Shown here: in pieces, positions 1-9,422 of the stretch
Position numbering within the stretch: position 1 is the stretch's first letter
Layout of the letters: each line of letters begins with the position of its first letter
Assembly (NCBI RefSeq): GCF_030409315.1
Contig: NZ_JAUFPS010000043.1
Coordinates: 62,001-126,000 of the forward strand
Direction of reading: 5' to 3'
Source of the DNA: Mucilaginibacter flavus
GTDB lineage: Bacteria > Bacteroidota > Bacteroidia > Sphingobacteriales > Sphingobacteriaceae
Length of the DNA: 64,000 bases
Made by a program: the position numbers and the translations under genes
The notes under the pieces: generated by a model
The model's input: only the letters and a program-made list of their open reading frames with translations
Databases searched by the model: none
Told to the model about the DNA's origin: nothing

Positions 1-1485
1 GGTTTAAGGCATTTGCAAAGCGCTACCAAAGATATGCTGAGTGATTTGAAAGCTTACAGTCATGGCAATATCCAGTTTGAATTTATCGACTTGCTATCGT
101 CTATCAAAAACCTGCCACAAGATAAACAAAAACAAACTTATGAGGATTTTGAAGCCAAAGGTGTAGTAGGTCAAAACCTCAGCTTTAAAACCGATGATGG
201 CGTATCGCAAAAACTCATATTCCCCGAAGCGGTAGTAAAGGCGGGCGACAGGGAGATTGTGGTAAACCTTATTCAAACCCGCATAGGTTTATCAGATGAT
301 GAGCAGATCAACAACTCTATCCAGAATTTAGAATATGCTTTTTCATCGGCCATAAAAAAAGCTGTTAAAGGCGGCAAACCGCAAATTGGATTTACCGAAG
401 GGCATCATGAGTTGAACGATGTGCAGCTTAATGATGCCATGAAATCATTATCAGATGGGTTTGAGGTTGGAAGGTTAAACCTATCGGCTATCCCGTTCAA
501 GGCTTTAATGAATATCAAATTGTTGGTGATCCCTAAGCCCGATACCAAATTTACCGAACTGGAAAAGTTCAAGCTTGATCAATACATTATGCGTGGCGGC
601 CGGGTACTGTGGACGATAGACCAGGTAAGCGCCGAGCTTGACAGCCTGCGCGGGCATGGCGGCGAGCAGTTGGCTTTCCCCAAACAGTTAAATTTAGATG
701 ACCAGCTGTTCAGATATGGTGTACGCATCAACTACGATTTGATTGCCGACCTTAGTGCTGCCCAAATCCCCGTAAGTACCGGTGATGTTGGCGGGCAGGC
801 GCAAATACAAATGCTGCCATGGTTGTTTTACCCGGTATTAATGCCGCTGGCCAAACACCCGATAGTAAAAAACCTGGATGCCATTAGCAGCCAGTTCGTC
901 AGCACCATCGATTTGCTCGAAACGGAAAACGTAAAGAAAACCATTTTGCTAAGTTCATCGCCCTATAATCATAAAGTGACCGCGCCGCATATGTTATCGT
1001 TACAGGCGCTGGAGCAGGAGCCCAACCCCAACGATTTTAAGGGTACGCCAAAAACGGTGGCTGTGTTGTTAGAAGGTAAGTTTGTTTCTAACTGGCGTAA
1101 CCGCCCCTTGCCCGATAGCCTCAAGGAGCCCGTTACCATTATGCCCGAAAGCGTGCCTACCAAAATGGTAGTGATAAGTGATGGTGATATTTTAAAGAAT
1201 CAGGTAGGCAGAGATGGCTCGCCTTACCCGTTGGGATATGATCATTACACCCAGCAATCATACGGCAACAAAAACCTGTTGCTTAATATAGCCGATTACA
1301 TGACCGACGACTCAGGCCTTATTGCCCTGCGCACTAAGGAGATCAAGATTCGCCTGTTGAACCGTGCCCGTATCCGTAATGAAAAACTGTACTGGCAGCT
1401 GGTAAATACGGTTGGTCCGCTGGCCCTGGTGTTAATATGTGCTATTTTTCAACATTATTTCCGCAGAAGAAAGTATGCCCATTAA
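1..1485 (+). CDS. gldG: GldG, gliding-motility ABC transporter substrate-binding subunit (5' truncated)
   Basis: The reading frame is open to the first base of the window, so the N-terminus is missing and the TTG at 13 is not a real start. About 494 residues remain. The order of features fits GldG of Bacteroidota: an N-terminal segment of the GFKRLQ.ATKDML type, a long extracytoplasmic domain of the ABC_transp_aux kind, and a single C-terminal membrane helix (VGPLALVLICAIFQHYF) followed by a basic RRRKY tail. In the family it works with GldA and GldF and is linked to gliding and type IX secretion. dnaN begins 33 bases downstream, an arrangement often seen in this phylum. Whether this strain glides cannot be told from the window. 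Confidence 0.88.
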   Translation, partial: GLRHLQSATKDMLSDLKAYSHGNIQFEFIDLLSSIKNLPQDKQKQTYEDFEAKGVVGQNLSFKTDDGVSQKLIFPEAVVKAGDREIVVNLIQTRIGLSDDEQINNSIQNLEYAFSSAIKKAVKGGKPQIGFTEGHHELNDVQLNDAMKSLSDGFEVGRLNLSAIPFKALMNIKLLVIPKPDTKFTELEKFKLDQYIMRGGRVLWTIDQVSAELDSLRGHGGEQLAFPKQLNLDDQLFRYGVRINYDLIADLSAAQIPVSTGDVGGQAQIQMLPWLFYPVLMPLAKHPIVKNLDAISSQFVSTIDLLETENVKKTILLSSSPYNHKVTAPHMLSLQALEQEPNPNDFKGTPKTVAVLLEGKFVSNWRNRPLPDSLKEPVTIMPESVPTKMVVISDGDILKNQVGRDGSPYPLGYDHYTQQSYGNKNLLLNIADYMTDDSGLIALRTKEIKIRLLNRARIRNEKLYWQLVNTVGPLALVLICAIFQHYFRRRKYAH

Positions 1486-1518
1486 ATTTTATATTTTTGA
1501 TAGATTAATTAGACACAT

Positions 1519-2643
1519 ATGAGATTTATTGTTTCTACCACAACTTTACTCAAACAACTACAGGCAGTAAGCGGCGCCTTAAGCAATAGCACCGTATTGC
1601 CTATACTGGAAAACTTTTTGTTTGAAATAAAGGAAGGAAACTTAACCATTTCTGCAACAGACCTGCAAACCAGCATGACCACCTCTTTACCTGTTGAAGC
1701 TAAAGAGAACGGCCGTATAGCTATACCATCGCGTATATTATTAGATACCTTAAAATCGTTACCAGAGCAGCCGGTGGCTTTTTCTGTTGATGATAGCACC
1801 TTCGCCATTGAAATAAACGCGGGCGATGGTAAATACAAACTAAGCGGTGAAAACGGCGAAGATTTTCCAAAAATCCCGGTTGTTGAAAACGCGTCGTCGG
1901 TAAACCTGCCTGCATCGGTTTTAGCCGAGGCGATAAACAAAACCATTTTCGCGGTAAGTAATGATGAGTTACGCCCGGCCATGACAGGTGTATTTTGCCA
2001 GTTAAGCCAGCAGCACCTTACCTTTGTAGCTACCGATGCCCACAAGCTGGTACGTTACCGCCGTAAAGATGCCAAAGCCGCAACTGCTACCTCATTCATC
2101 TTGCCTAAAAAAGCTTTAACGCTTTTAAAGTCATCATTACCAAGTGATGATGTAAATGTATCGGTAGAGTATAACTCAACCAGCGCGTTCTTTAAATTTG
2201 GTCATATCAACTTAGTGTGCCGTTTAATTGATGAGCGTTACCCAGATTATGAAGCGGTTATTCCACAAAATAACCCCAATAAATTAACGATAGACAGGCT
2301 TACCTTTTTAGGATCGTTAAGCCGTGTGGCTATCTACGCCAACAAAACCACCCACCAGGTAAGGCTTAAAATAAGTGGCAACGAATTGAATATCTCGTCA
2401 GAGGATATCGACTTTGCCAACGAGGCTCATGAGCGCTTAACCAGCCAATATGAAGGTGATGACATGGAAATTGGCTTCAACGCGCGTTTTTTAATAGAAA
2501 TGTTGAAGAATTTAAGTTGCGAAGAAGTATCTTTGGAGATGTCGACCCCTAACCGTGCCGGCTTATTGCTGCCACAGGGTGGTGATGAAAATGAAGATGT
2601 GCTGATGCTGGTAATGCCGGTAATGCTCAATAGTTATGCTTAA
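1519..2643 (+). CDS. dnaN: DNA polymerase III beta subunit (sliding clamp)
   Basis: The 374-residue product has the usual clamp length and three repeated domains. It opens MRFIVSTTTLLKQLQAVSG and ends with the typical VMLVMPVML-like C-terminal strand (LMLVMPVMLNSYA). The clamp encircles DNA and gives processivity to the replicative polymerase; its hydrophobic pocket also docks repair proteins. The ATG has no Shine-Dalgarno, as is normal in this phylum. TATTTTTG at 1492-1499 fits the -7 consensus TAnnTTTG, but I see no good -33 TTG, so a separate promoter is only possible. A strong terminator follows at 2674. Confidence 0.97.
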   Translation: MRFIVSTTTLLKQLQAVSGALSNSTVLPILENFLFEIKEGNLTISATDLQTSMTTSLPVEAKENGRIAIPSRILLDTLKSLPEQPVAFSVDDSTFAIEINAGDGKYKLSGENGEDFPKIPVVENASSVNLPASVLAEAINKTIFAVSNDELRPAMTGVFCQLSQQHLTFVATDAHKLVRYRRKDAKAATATSFILPKKALTLLKSSLPSDDVNVSVEYNSTSAFFKFGHINLVCRLIDERYPDYEAVIPQNNPNKLTIDRLTFLGSLSRVAIYANKTTHQVRLKISGNELNISSEDIDFANEAHERLTSQYEGDDMEIGFNARFLIEMLKNLSCEEVSLEMSTPNRAGLLLPQGGDENEDVLMLVMPVMLNSYA

Positions 2644-2673
2644 GTGTAAACTTAAATTATAAATCCAAAACAG

Positions 2674-2704
2674 AGTCCGGCTTTAAAAACCGGACTTTTT
2701 TGTT
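2674..2704 (+). terminator. Rho-independent terminator after dnaN
   Basis: AGTCCGG (2674-2680) pairs with CCGGACT (2690-2696) around a nine-base A/T-rich loop, and a T run follows directly. It sits 31 bases after the dnaN stop. Confidence 0.9.
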
Positions 2705-2754
2705 CCGTGCAGATAACAAAAATTACCATAAGCAGTTATAGCTTATAATTAAAT

Positions 2755-3468
2755 ATGGATACCAGGATAAAGGCTTTTTTTATTGTTGCAGCAGCGGTAA
2801 CCTGTTGGGCATCCTGCAAAAAAAATGGGGATGCGCCGGCAAAGGCGTCAAGTGCGGCGTATGTTAATATTATAAACGTATCAAATAACAACATTAACTT
2901 TTATATTAACGGTAACCGTGTTAACAGTACTACAACCTATTACCCGGGTGGTACGCTTGGTTACTTAACCGTTGCGGCAGGTACCAAAAATTACGCTTTT
3001 AAGGTTGACGGAACCAATGCGCTTTCGCCTTTTTATAATAAGCCCTTTAAGGCCGATAGTGCCGGTGGTTATACGTTTTATGTAGCCGGGCAAACCGATA
3101 ATGATGTATTTAACAGTCGCGATGCCTGGTATCCCGATACAGGCGTAAATTTAACAAAGTACGCGCAGATCAGGTTTGTAAATGCTTCAGCAAGCGCGGG
3201 TAACTTAAAATTTGTATTGGTAGGCAAAACGACTGCCATTGCCGATAGTACCCAATATGATAATGTACCCTACAAAACCATTACCGATTTTACCAGGATC
3301 ACCAAGGGGATACATTATATAGGTATTTATCGTTCGGCGTACCCCAGTCAACCTAAAATTGATACCGTCACTATCTCCGCCGGGAAAATATATACGTTTT
3401 ATGGCTATGGCACCGCCGTACCGGCAGGTAACCAGGGTATTATCGCGGGATTGTTTAATAATGGCTAA
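2755..3468 (+). CDS. DUF4397 lipoprotein, first of a tandem pair
   Basis: A 237-residue protein with a hydrophobic N-terminus and lipobox WASC at residues 18-21, so it should be lipidated on Cys21 and held in an envelope membrane. The rest reads as two beta-rich DUF4397 units; the typical opening AAYVNIINVSNNNINFYINGN is followed by a GTLGYLTVAAGTKNYAFKV segment. DUF4397 is an immunoglobulin-like fold common in Bacteroidota surface lipoproteins, with no known biochemical role. Its TAA overlaps the ATG of the next gene by one base, so the two are translationally coupled. Confidence 0.85.
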   Translation: MDTRIKAFFIVAAAVTCWASCKKNGDAPAKASSAAYVNIINVSNNNINFYINGNRVNSTTTYYPGGTLGYLTVAAGTKNYAFKVDGTNALSPFYNKPFKADSAGGYTFYVAGQTDNDVFNSRDAWYPDTGVNLTKYAQIRFVNASASAGNLKFVLVGKTTAIADSTQYDNVPYKTITDFTRITKGIHYIGIYRSAYPSQPKIDTVTISAGKIYTFYGYGTAVPAGNQGIIAGLFNNG

Positions 3469-4217
3469 TGATGACTAACAGATATAAAAAAGGCTTTTTA
3501 TTGCTTACCGCCCCGGTATGGATATTGGTGCTTTGTTTCATCGCGTCGTGCGGTAAATCAACCAACATAACCGGTGCAAATACACAATTGCAAATCATTA
3601 ACTTAAGTTCGGATCTTGGGCCTGTTAACTTGTATATTAATTCGGTAAAACAAAGTCTTACTACTTATACTTACACCAATAACTCGGGTTACTTTTTTCT
3701 TAATTCGCTTACGCCGCCAATTCAGTTTCGTACGGCAAATGCCGCGGCCGCAAATATTCCTTATCAAATAGATACCGTTTTAAGGTCCAACTCAAAATAT
3801 ACATTGTTTATAACCGGATATGCTAAAGATACTACCATTAAAAACTCAGTACTATCTTTAGATACTGCAACGCTACCGGCAATAGGGCGTGCCAAGGTGC
3901 GGTTTGCAAATTTTTCTCCATCATCGCCCGATTTGGATATCAAGGCCAATGATACCCTAATGGTTTTTGAACCTAAAAAATTGGGACGTAAATTCAATAC
4001 CATTTCGCCTTATCTTAGTTTGCCTACCGGTAATTACAACTTTACTATAAACGCGCACAATACACCTACCAAGGTAGAAATTACACTTAAAAGTGTAACC
4101 ATACAGGACGGACGCGCCTATACCATTTATACCCAGGGCATTGTTGGCCGTACGGATTCGGTGGCTTTTGGAGCGGCAGTTTTAACCAATAATTTGTTGA
4201 TTAAGGCAACGCAGTAG
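3468..4217 (+). CDS. DUF4397 lipoprotein, second of a tandem pair
   Basis: The 249-residue product has a lipobox FIASC with Cys28, then the same beta-rich DUF4397 architecture as its neighbour (TQLQIINLSSDLGPVNLYIN near residues 39-58). Two in-frame ATGs sit side by side; the first overlaps the upstream stop codon (taATG). The two proteins share layout more than sequence, which suggests an old duplication and possibly a two-component surface structure. The function is unknown. Thr and Asn are abundant, as in exposed envelope proteins. Confidence 0.83.
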   Translation: MMTNRYKKGFLLLTAPVWILVLCFIASCGKSTNITGANTQLQIINLSSDLGPVNLYINSVKQSLTTYTYTNNSGYFFLNSLTPPIQFRTANAAAANIPYQIDTVLRSNSKYTLFITGYAKDTTIKNSVLSLDTATLPAIGRAKVRFANFSPSSPDLDIKANDTLMVFEPKKLGRKFNTISPYLSLPTGNYNFTINAHNTPTKVEITLKSVTIQDGRAYTIYTQGIVGRTDSVAFGAAVLTNNLLIKATQ

Positions 4218-4262
4218 GGGGATTTCTTTTTATATTTCTATTTTTGGGCAAAAAATAAAAAA

Positions 4263-4913
4263 GTGGAAGTAATAAAAAGCATTATCGATTTTATCCTGCA
4301 TATTGATAAACACCTGGTACAAATCACCAGCGCTTACCAGGGCTGGACTTACCTGATATTATTCGCCATTATTTTTGCCGAAACCGGCTTTGTAGTAACC
4401 CCATTTTTACCCGGCGATTCACTACTGTTTGCTGCTGGTGCTTTGATTGCCGGTGGACAATCGGGCCTGGATATTTACCTGCTGGCTATTATTCTGGTAA
4501 TTGCTGCCTTTGGCGGCAATACAGTGAATTACTTGCTGGGCAATTATTTAGGCCCAAAAGTATTTAAAGAAGAAAATAAGATATTAAAGCTGGAGTATTA
4601 CCTCAAAACCAAAGCGTTTTTTGATAAACATGGTGGTAAGGCTGTAATTTTTAGTCGCTTTTTGCCAATTATCAGAACCATTGCTCCCTTTGTTGCAGGA
4701 GTTGGCCATATGCCATTTTTGCGGTATAGTTTATATAATATTATTGGCGGAGCCTCATGGGTACTCAGCTTTTTATTGATAGGTTTCTTTTTTGGCAACA
4801 TCCCTGTTGTAAAGGAGAACTTTACAATTGTTGTTATGGTAATTATACTCGTATCTGTTATACCCCCCGTTTACGCAGCTATAAAAGCTAAAACCGCAAA
4901 AAATACTATTTGA
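4263..4913 (+). CDS. DedA family membrane protein (SNARE-associated/VTT domain)
   Basis: A 216-residue polytopic membrane protein. The DedA hallmarks are visible: ETGFVVTPFLPGDSLLFAAGAL (about residues 40-61), then a FSRFLPIIRTIAPFVAGVGHM segment with the conserved Arg and Pro residues of the re-entrant loops. DedA proteins move undecaprenyl phosphate or phospholipids across the inner membrane and support the proton motive force. The start is GTG; no better in-frame start lies upstream. It fits the family spelling at the N-terminus (FILHIDKHL). Confidence 0.92.
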   Translation: MEVIKSIIDFILHIDKHLVQITSAYQGWTYLILFAIIFAETGFVVTPFLPGDSLLFAAGALIAGGQSGLDIYLLAIILVIAAFGGNTVNYLLGNYLGPKVFKEENKILKLEYYLKTKAFFDKHGGKAVIFSRFLPIIRTIAPFVAGVGHMPFLRYSLYNIIGGASWVLSFLLIGFFFGNIPVVKENFTIVVMVIILVSVIPPVYAAIKAKTAKNTI

Positions 4914-5022
4914 TAGCTATTGCTATATTGGTTTAATGTTTAAGCCTTTACAGATGCGGTTTATTAGGTATCGTAACGTAGTTTTATCTAAAAAAGATAT
5001 TTAACCCATCAAGAAGAAATCT

Positions 5023-5778
5023 ATGTCTGAAGTTGCAGAAAATAATATCTTGCTGGCGATGCCGATGTTTAATAATGGCGGTAGCTTTAATGTAAGGGAA
5101 GTTATTGACAACCTTAAATCGAAATGGGGGCTTGAAGTTGTTAATGTTGAGGGGGATGAGCATATTATAACTCTTGACATAAATGGCGAAACTGTGGCAT
5201 TGGCGTATATGCCGGTGCCTATTCCACTTGGGGACATTGAAGGTATAGCCCAATATGCCTATAATTGGCCAACGGCTGTGGATGATCTTAAGTATCACAC
5301 CGGGCATGCTATCGTTTCCGTAATGGCGGGCAAAAAGAGCGTCTTAGAAAGGTTTAAAATTCTAAGTAAGGTTATCGGTTCAGTTTTAATTGCATCCGAT
5401 GCCGTTGGTTTATATGATGGAAATCAGTCATTACTGATACCTAAATCTCAATATCTTGCCAATCTGGAAGTTTTAGAATATGATGATATTCCTGTCTCTT
5501 TGTGGATTTATATTGGCCTTCAAAAAAGGCAGGCAGGGAATTGCGTGTACACATATGGCTTAAAGGCTTTTCAAAAAAAGGAGATTGAAATTATCGACTC
5601 CAATTTAACCCTGGAAGAATTGTTCGATTTTTTGTTCAGCGTTGTGTCTTATATCATTGGTAGTGATATTACGCTAAAGAATGGCGAAACAATCGGACTA
5701 ACTGCCGATCAAAAGATATCGGTTATAGTATCTAAAGGGAGGTTTGTTGAAGGGCAATCCATAAAACTCAAATTATAA
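5023..5778 (+). CDS. DUF4261 domain-containing protein
   Basis: A soluble 251-residue protein with no signal peptide. The layout matches DUF4261: an N-terminal MPMFNNGGSFN region, a central YHTGHAIVSVMAG core, a LWIYIGLQKRQAGNCVYTYGL strand near residues 165-185, and a C-terminal half that in the family often ends with a statement of region size (GLTADQKISVIVSKGR). DUF4261 proteins occur next to polymorphic toxins as immunity-type proteins and also alone. Here there is no toxin beside it, so I give no function. It stands between dedA and a convergent gene 30 bases away. Confidence 0.75.
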   Translation: MSEVAENNILLAMPMFNNGGSFNVREVIDNLKSKWGLEVVNVEGDEHIITLDINGETVALAYMPVPIPLGDIEGIAQYAYNWPTAVDDLKYHTGHAIVSVMAGKKSVLERFKILSKVIGSVLIASDAVGLYDGNQSLLIPKSQYLANLEVLEYDDIPVSLWIYIGLQKRQAGNCVYTYGLKAFQKKEIEIIDSNLTLEELFDFLFSVVSYIIGSDITLKNGETIGLTADQKISVIVSKGRFVEGQSIKLKL

Positions 5779-5807
5779 TCACTTTTTAAAAGCAAACCTT
5801 ATATTGC

Positions 5808-6539
5808 TTAATTAACCGTTTCGCCAAACAATGACCTGCTCTTTTTTCCTCTTCGTGAAAACCAAATGGTATAGGCAATTGGTATGGTGCAATATAAAAA
5901 GCCCGAAGGGCCGGCTACGGATGGGAAAAGAATGCCAATAAGCATTACCACCGCGCAAATACACATGCAGATAAAGTTGATGCCACAAACGGTTTGGGTA
6001 TCAAATATTTCGCGGTCGTTAAGTCCTATGTCGGTTGCGTGTTTTTTAGCGTGGCGGTACATCAGGTAAAAAAGCAGGTAGATCACCAGGAAACCCGCGC
6101 CGTATATCAGCATTAAAGATTGTGTTTGGCCTTCACGAATCATGGGTAACTCATGACCATCATGTACATACGTGCCGTTTGAAAACGAGAACAGCAGCAT
6201 CGACAGAAATTTTAACGGATAGGTGTAAACCAATACCACAAACAACAAGATGGCATTTATTAAAATGGTATACCTGTCATTAAGCGCGTACCTCCTGAAA
6301 TAAATGTTTTGATTATTCCAAATCTGGAACAACAGGGCAAAGCAAACCCCAAAGCTGATGGTGCCCTTCATGGTTTCCATTAACTCATCAAAAGATTTTG
6401 GAACTTCAATTGAAACAATAATGAGCGTTAAGGCAAAAGCAAACACGGCGTCGCTAAAAGTTTCAATACGCGATGGCTCGTGGCTTCGCCATTCAATGGA
6501 GTTTGCTTTGTTGTGGAGTTTTGCTGCTTTTGATCTCAT
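5808..6539 (-). CDS. TMEM175-family (DUF1211) potassium channel-like protein
   Basis: The 243-residue membrane protein carries the TMEM175 signature RxxxFSDAVFA near residues 25-35 (RIETFSDAVFAFALTLI), in which the Arg and the FSD motif line the selectivity gate in characterised members. At least five hydrophobic helices follow. Bacterial TMEM175 proteins form tetrameric K+ channels of low selectivity. The N-terminus is soluble and basic and the C-terminus ends in a RRGKKSRS cluster. It is the last of the minus-strand genes and converges with the DUF4261 gene. Confidence 0.85.
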   Translation of the reverse strand: MRSKAAKLHNKANSIEWRSHEPSRIETFSDAVFAFALTLIIVSIEVPKSFDELMETMKGTISFGVCFALLFQIWNNQNIYFRRYALNDRYTILINAILLFVVLVYTYPLKFLSMLLFSFSNGTYVHDGHELPMIREGQTQSLMLIYGAGFLVIYLLFYLMYRHAKKHATDIGLNDREIFDTQTVCGINFICMCICAVVMLIGILFPSVAGPSGFLYCTIPIAYTIWFSRRGKKSRSLFGETVN

Positions 6540-6611
6540 TTAAAGCAAGTTAATTTTATAACAAGATGCTTTAAATTTTTCGGATAACCAAATACAGTTT
6601 GCTACACAGGC

Positions 6612-7304
6612 TTAATTGATTGACTCCAGCATGGTAGTGGCAACCAATTTTCCATCTTTACCATAAGTTTCTGATTTGGCAAATCGGCCCAGTTTGGGTG
6701 TAAACCATTCTATGATTTTTATTTGAAACGGTAACGACATACCCATCATTTTAATATTGAGGGCAACATCATTGGTTATTTTATAACAATCAAAGCTGCC
6801 GGCCTTGGTGGTAATCTTTTCGGCTTTCTCTACTTTGCGGTTATTGATGTTAAGCAGTACCTGGCCCATTTGCTGTCCATTGTTTGCTACGTTGATGGCA
6901 AGGGCTCCGTCTTCTAATTTCTGACCGGGTTTAAGACTCAGGGGGTAGGTGAGGTATTTGGTATCGCCGGTCATTTGCATGCTGCCCAATTGTTTTAATG
7001 ATGATGCCGGGATAAATGTTTTCATATCCACTTTGATAGATGTGCCTGTACATAAAATTTCAGAATCGCCGCTACCCATTGATTTGTTGGTCTTGTCGAA
7101 CAGTTCAATGTGGGCCGCTATGGTCGATGCGTCCTTTTTAATGGTATTACACACCATGGTGCCTATGGTATTTCCCTGTATATTTTGGTTGGCGTAAGTG
7201 AATTTTTTGCCATTGATACTATTGATAAACTGGCTGCAATTTTGTGCCGATGCGAATTGCGAACAAGCGGCAAGCAGAAGTATAATGAAGCTGATCTTTT
7301 TCAT
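6612..7304 (-). CDS. Secreted TapB/DUF3108-like protein
   Basis: A 230-residue protein with a clear Sec signal peptide ending FASAQ (about residues 17-21). The mature part is beta-rich and has the spelling of the DUF3108/TapB group: KITTKAGSFDCYKIT in the middle and EWFTPKLGRFAKSETYGKDG near the end. Members are periplasmic or outer-membrane beta proteins of unclear function. It lies in a same-strand run with the nuclease-like gene, 68 bases apart, but no shared promoter can be shown. Confidence 0.75.
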   Translation of the reverse strand: MKKISFIILLLAACSQFASAQNCSQFINSINGKKFTYANQNIQGNTIGTMVCNTIKKDASTIAAHIELFDKTNKSMGSGDSEILCTGTSIKVDMKTFIPASSLKQLGSMQMTGDTKYLTYPLSLKPGQKLEDGALAINVANNGQQMGQVLLNINNRKVEKAEKITTKAGSFDCYKITNDVALNIKMMGMSLPFQIKIIEWFTPKLGRFAKSETYGKDGKLVATTMLESIN

Positions 7305-7372
7305 GCAGGGAGGATTTATAAGTATCTAAACTACAAAATTTAAACCAAAGTATAGCCGGGGTCAAAATCAGG

Positions 7373-8263
7373 CTATTTGTTTTGCGGCGAAACCGGGCCC
7401 AGGGGTAAATCCGGCTGACCGGCATCCACCCAGGCTGAATACCAGAAACTACCAACCGAAAGGATAGATGATCTCATTTGGCGCTCAACCATACCTTTCA
7501 TCATTTTTTGATAAGCCAGGCAATAGGCTTCCGAGTAATCTTTGATTTCTTTTTTGCCATGCAGCACCATAGCGTACTTTTTATCGGCCGGGAAGCTTTT
7601 GGTTAGCAGTCGTTCAAAACGTAAAACAGTGTCTACACTTTTAAAGGAAGCCCTGCAAATCTTAAAAGCTTCTGCCAAGGGATTTTCAATGTAACGGGCT
7701 TTGCCAATCTTGTAATTGTATTTATCGCCAAAAAGTTCCGGAATGCGGCTTTCCCAAAGCGCGTGGATGCCGGTTTGATTGCTCAATTGCCCGTTATAGT
7801 TTTGGGTGAGGTGTAAGGGCACATGTGCATCGGCAAGGTAATGCCCCAGGTTGGCAGATGTGTTTAGGATGGCAATAGTATCGTGCGCTTTAAATGCCCT
7901 CACCAGTTTATAATATTGGTATTGGATGGTCCACGGAACTGTACCATATTTATTCAGCGTATCGGCGGTATATTTGGCTGCGGCGTCCTTCCATTTTTGA
8001 GGCATGGCCGCCCATGGCTTTTTACCATAATGGTCGGCATTGAAAAAATGATGTGGTGCCTCGGTAGAGTCCACATAACGCCGTTTATCGGCACTTACAG
8101 CGTGTTCAACAATATAATCGATGTTGGATTTGTAAAAGCCCGCCATTGCCTTAGGTAAGGTATAAACCGCCATGCGATTGATGCGGTAATGGGCGTAAAA
8201 ACCCCAGGAAGAGCAAAGGAGTAATATGGAAATAGCTGAACTTAAAACGATACGCCGCTTCAT
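7373..8263 (-). CDS. Zinc-dependent S1/P1 nuclease or phospholipase C-like protein
   Basis: A 296-residue exported protein. After the signal peptide the mature chain would begin at or just before Trp20 (SSWGFYAHYRINR), which matters because P1/S1 nucleases and zinc phospholipase C use the N-terminal Trp as a metal ligand. Other ligand motifs are in order: HHFFNADH, then GHYLADAHVPLH (HxxxDxH), then GIHALWES (HxxWE). These fit the three-zinc site of the family. The likely activity is hydrolysis of nucleic acids or phosphate esters outside the cytoplasm; substrate is unknown. The length is close to typical members. Confidence 0.82.
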   Translation of the reverse strand: MKRRIVLSSAISILLLCSSWGFYAHYRINRMAVYTLPKAMAGFYKSNIDYIVEHAVSADKRRYVDSTEAPHHFFNADHYGKKPWAAMPQKWKDAAAKYTADTLNKYGTVPWTIQYQYYKLVRAFKAHDTIAILNTSANLGHYLADAHVPLHLTQNYNGQLSNQTGIHALWESRIPELFGDKYNYKIGKARYIENPLAEAFKICRASFKSVDTVLRFERLLTKSFPADKKYAMVLHGKKEIKDYSEAYCLAYQKMMKGMVERQMRSSILSVGSFWYSAWVDAGQPDLPLGPVSPQNK

Positions 8264-8319
8264 GAGCGTAAATATGGGTTTTAGTTTTGGGTTTAGAATG
8301 CGTCGGTGATATTAATTTT

Positions 8320-9078
8320 CTACAATTTCCCAACATAAACCTTCGTATCATAATTAATAATGATAACCCCATCCTCCTGATATTTATCAAAAAGAATTTT
8401 TAAATCAGCTATCATTGGCTCGTATCCCGCATCCTCTTTCGTTGGCATATACGATGACGAAAGCAACCTTCCCGCCAAGCCATCAAAATCAAAAATCTGC
8501 TTATTGACAAACTCCTGGAGATGGAATGTTTCGGGACTAAAGAACGCTCCGATTGCCGCTGGATCAATATTGCGATGATCTACCTTAACATAGTCATCCC
8601 CATGTTTAATAATCAACTCGTCGTATTCTTTTTCAAATGCTGATGTGGTTAATCGCTCATTCCAGATCAACGCTACAATCCCGCCGGGTGTAAGTACGCG
8701 TTTAAACTCTTCCCTGGTTTTTACCGCGTCAAACCAATGAAAAGCCTGGCCGGCAATAATGGCGTCGATGCTGCCTGTTTCGAGACCAGTGTTCTCGGCT
8801 GTGCCGTTTTGCGCTTTAAAACCAGATGTTGAGCCTAATAACTCAATTGATTTTTCGCGCATCTCCAGGTTGGGTTCAATGGCTATTACCCGGTAACCGG
8901 CATTTAAAAACAGTGCTGTAGAAATGCCCGTACCTGCACCGATATCAGCAATCAGTTTATCGGTTGATAGCTCATAAATGTTTTGCAAAAACCTAATGAT
9001 CTCGGGAGGGTAGGTGGGCCGGTATTTTACATAGTCGTTTACCCGGTTACTGAAGCGGGTGGTGCTGTTGTTTTCCAT
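8320..9078 (-). CDS. Class I SAM-dependent methyltransferase
   Basis: The 252-residue soluble protein has motif I ADIGAGTG at residues 44-51, an acidic residue ending the second strand (VIAIEPN), and the GQAFHWFD and LTPGGIVALIWNE segments typical of the methyltransferase_11/25 group close to trans-aconitate and ubiquinone-type enzymes. The substrate cannot be named. The N-terminus RFSNRVNDYVKYRPTYP is a common start in this subfamily. Its upstream gap carries a large word-repeat inverted structure (9085-9338). Confidence 0.85.
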   Translation of the reverse strand: MENNSTTRFSNRVNDYVKYRPTYPPEIIRFLQNIYELSTDKLIADIGAGTGISTALFLNAGYRVIAIEPNLEMREKSIELLGSTSGFKAQNGTAENTGLETGSIDAIIAGQAFHWFDAVKTREEFKRVLTPGGIVALIWNERLTTSAFEKEYDELIIKHGDDYVKVDHRNIDPAAIGAFFSPETFHLQEFVNKQIFDFDGLAGRLLSSSYMPTKEDAGYEPMIADLKILFDKYQEDGVIIINYDTKVYVGKL

Positions 9079-9084
9079 GGGTTG

Positions 9085-9338
9085 ATTGAGTTGGAGTAAG
9101 TTGATTAAGTTGGATTGGGTTTATTAAGTTGGATTTGCTTAGATTGAGTTGGTTAAGTTGATTGGGCTGATTAGATTGACTGTTAGCATTGAACCTTTCA
9201 TTTCTTTATTAAGGGGTAATTTATATGAATTGTTTTAAACCTACTCAACTTAATCCAACTCAATAAACCCACCAGCCATCATCCATAACCCCAACTTAAT
9301 CAACCTAATCCAACTTAATAAACTCAATCAACTTAAAA
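9085..9338. repeat. Low-complexity inverted repeat built on TTGATTAAGTTGGATT
   Basis: The 344-base gap between the methyltransferase and rpsT holds a left arm (about 9080-9182) that is a chain of variants of TTGATTAAGTTGGATT and is almost free of C on the plus strand. The right arm (about 9237-9338) is its complement (AACTTAATCCAACTCAAT and variants). About 55 bases of ordinary AT-rich DNA separate them. The arms match imperfectly and in several registers, so many alternative hairpins are possible. No gene is seen. Confidence 0.8.
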
Positions 9339-9349
9339 ATAAAAAACAC

Positions 9350-9380
9350 TTGCATAATTAAATTTATCACCCTATATTTG
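9350..9380 (+). promoter_or_regulatory. Probable rpsT promoter
   Basis: TTG at 9350-9352, 20 bases, then TATATTTG at 9373-9380. This matches the Bacteroidota promoter TTG...TAnnTTTG. Transcription would start close to 9386, giving a leader of about 37 bases before rpsT. Confidence 0.75.
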
Positions 9381-9422
9381 CAGTCCTTAAAATAAGTAGA
9401 AAAAGAATAACAAAGCTATACG

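Noticed and set aside
13..15. TTG as start of the first gene
   Set aside because: The frame is open to base 1 and the protein lacks its N-terminal part, so the gene is cut by the window edge.
1509..2045. 178-codon minus-strand frame opposite dnaN
   Set aside because: It is the antisense shadow of a well-supported essential gene and has no recognisable domain.
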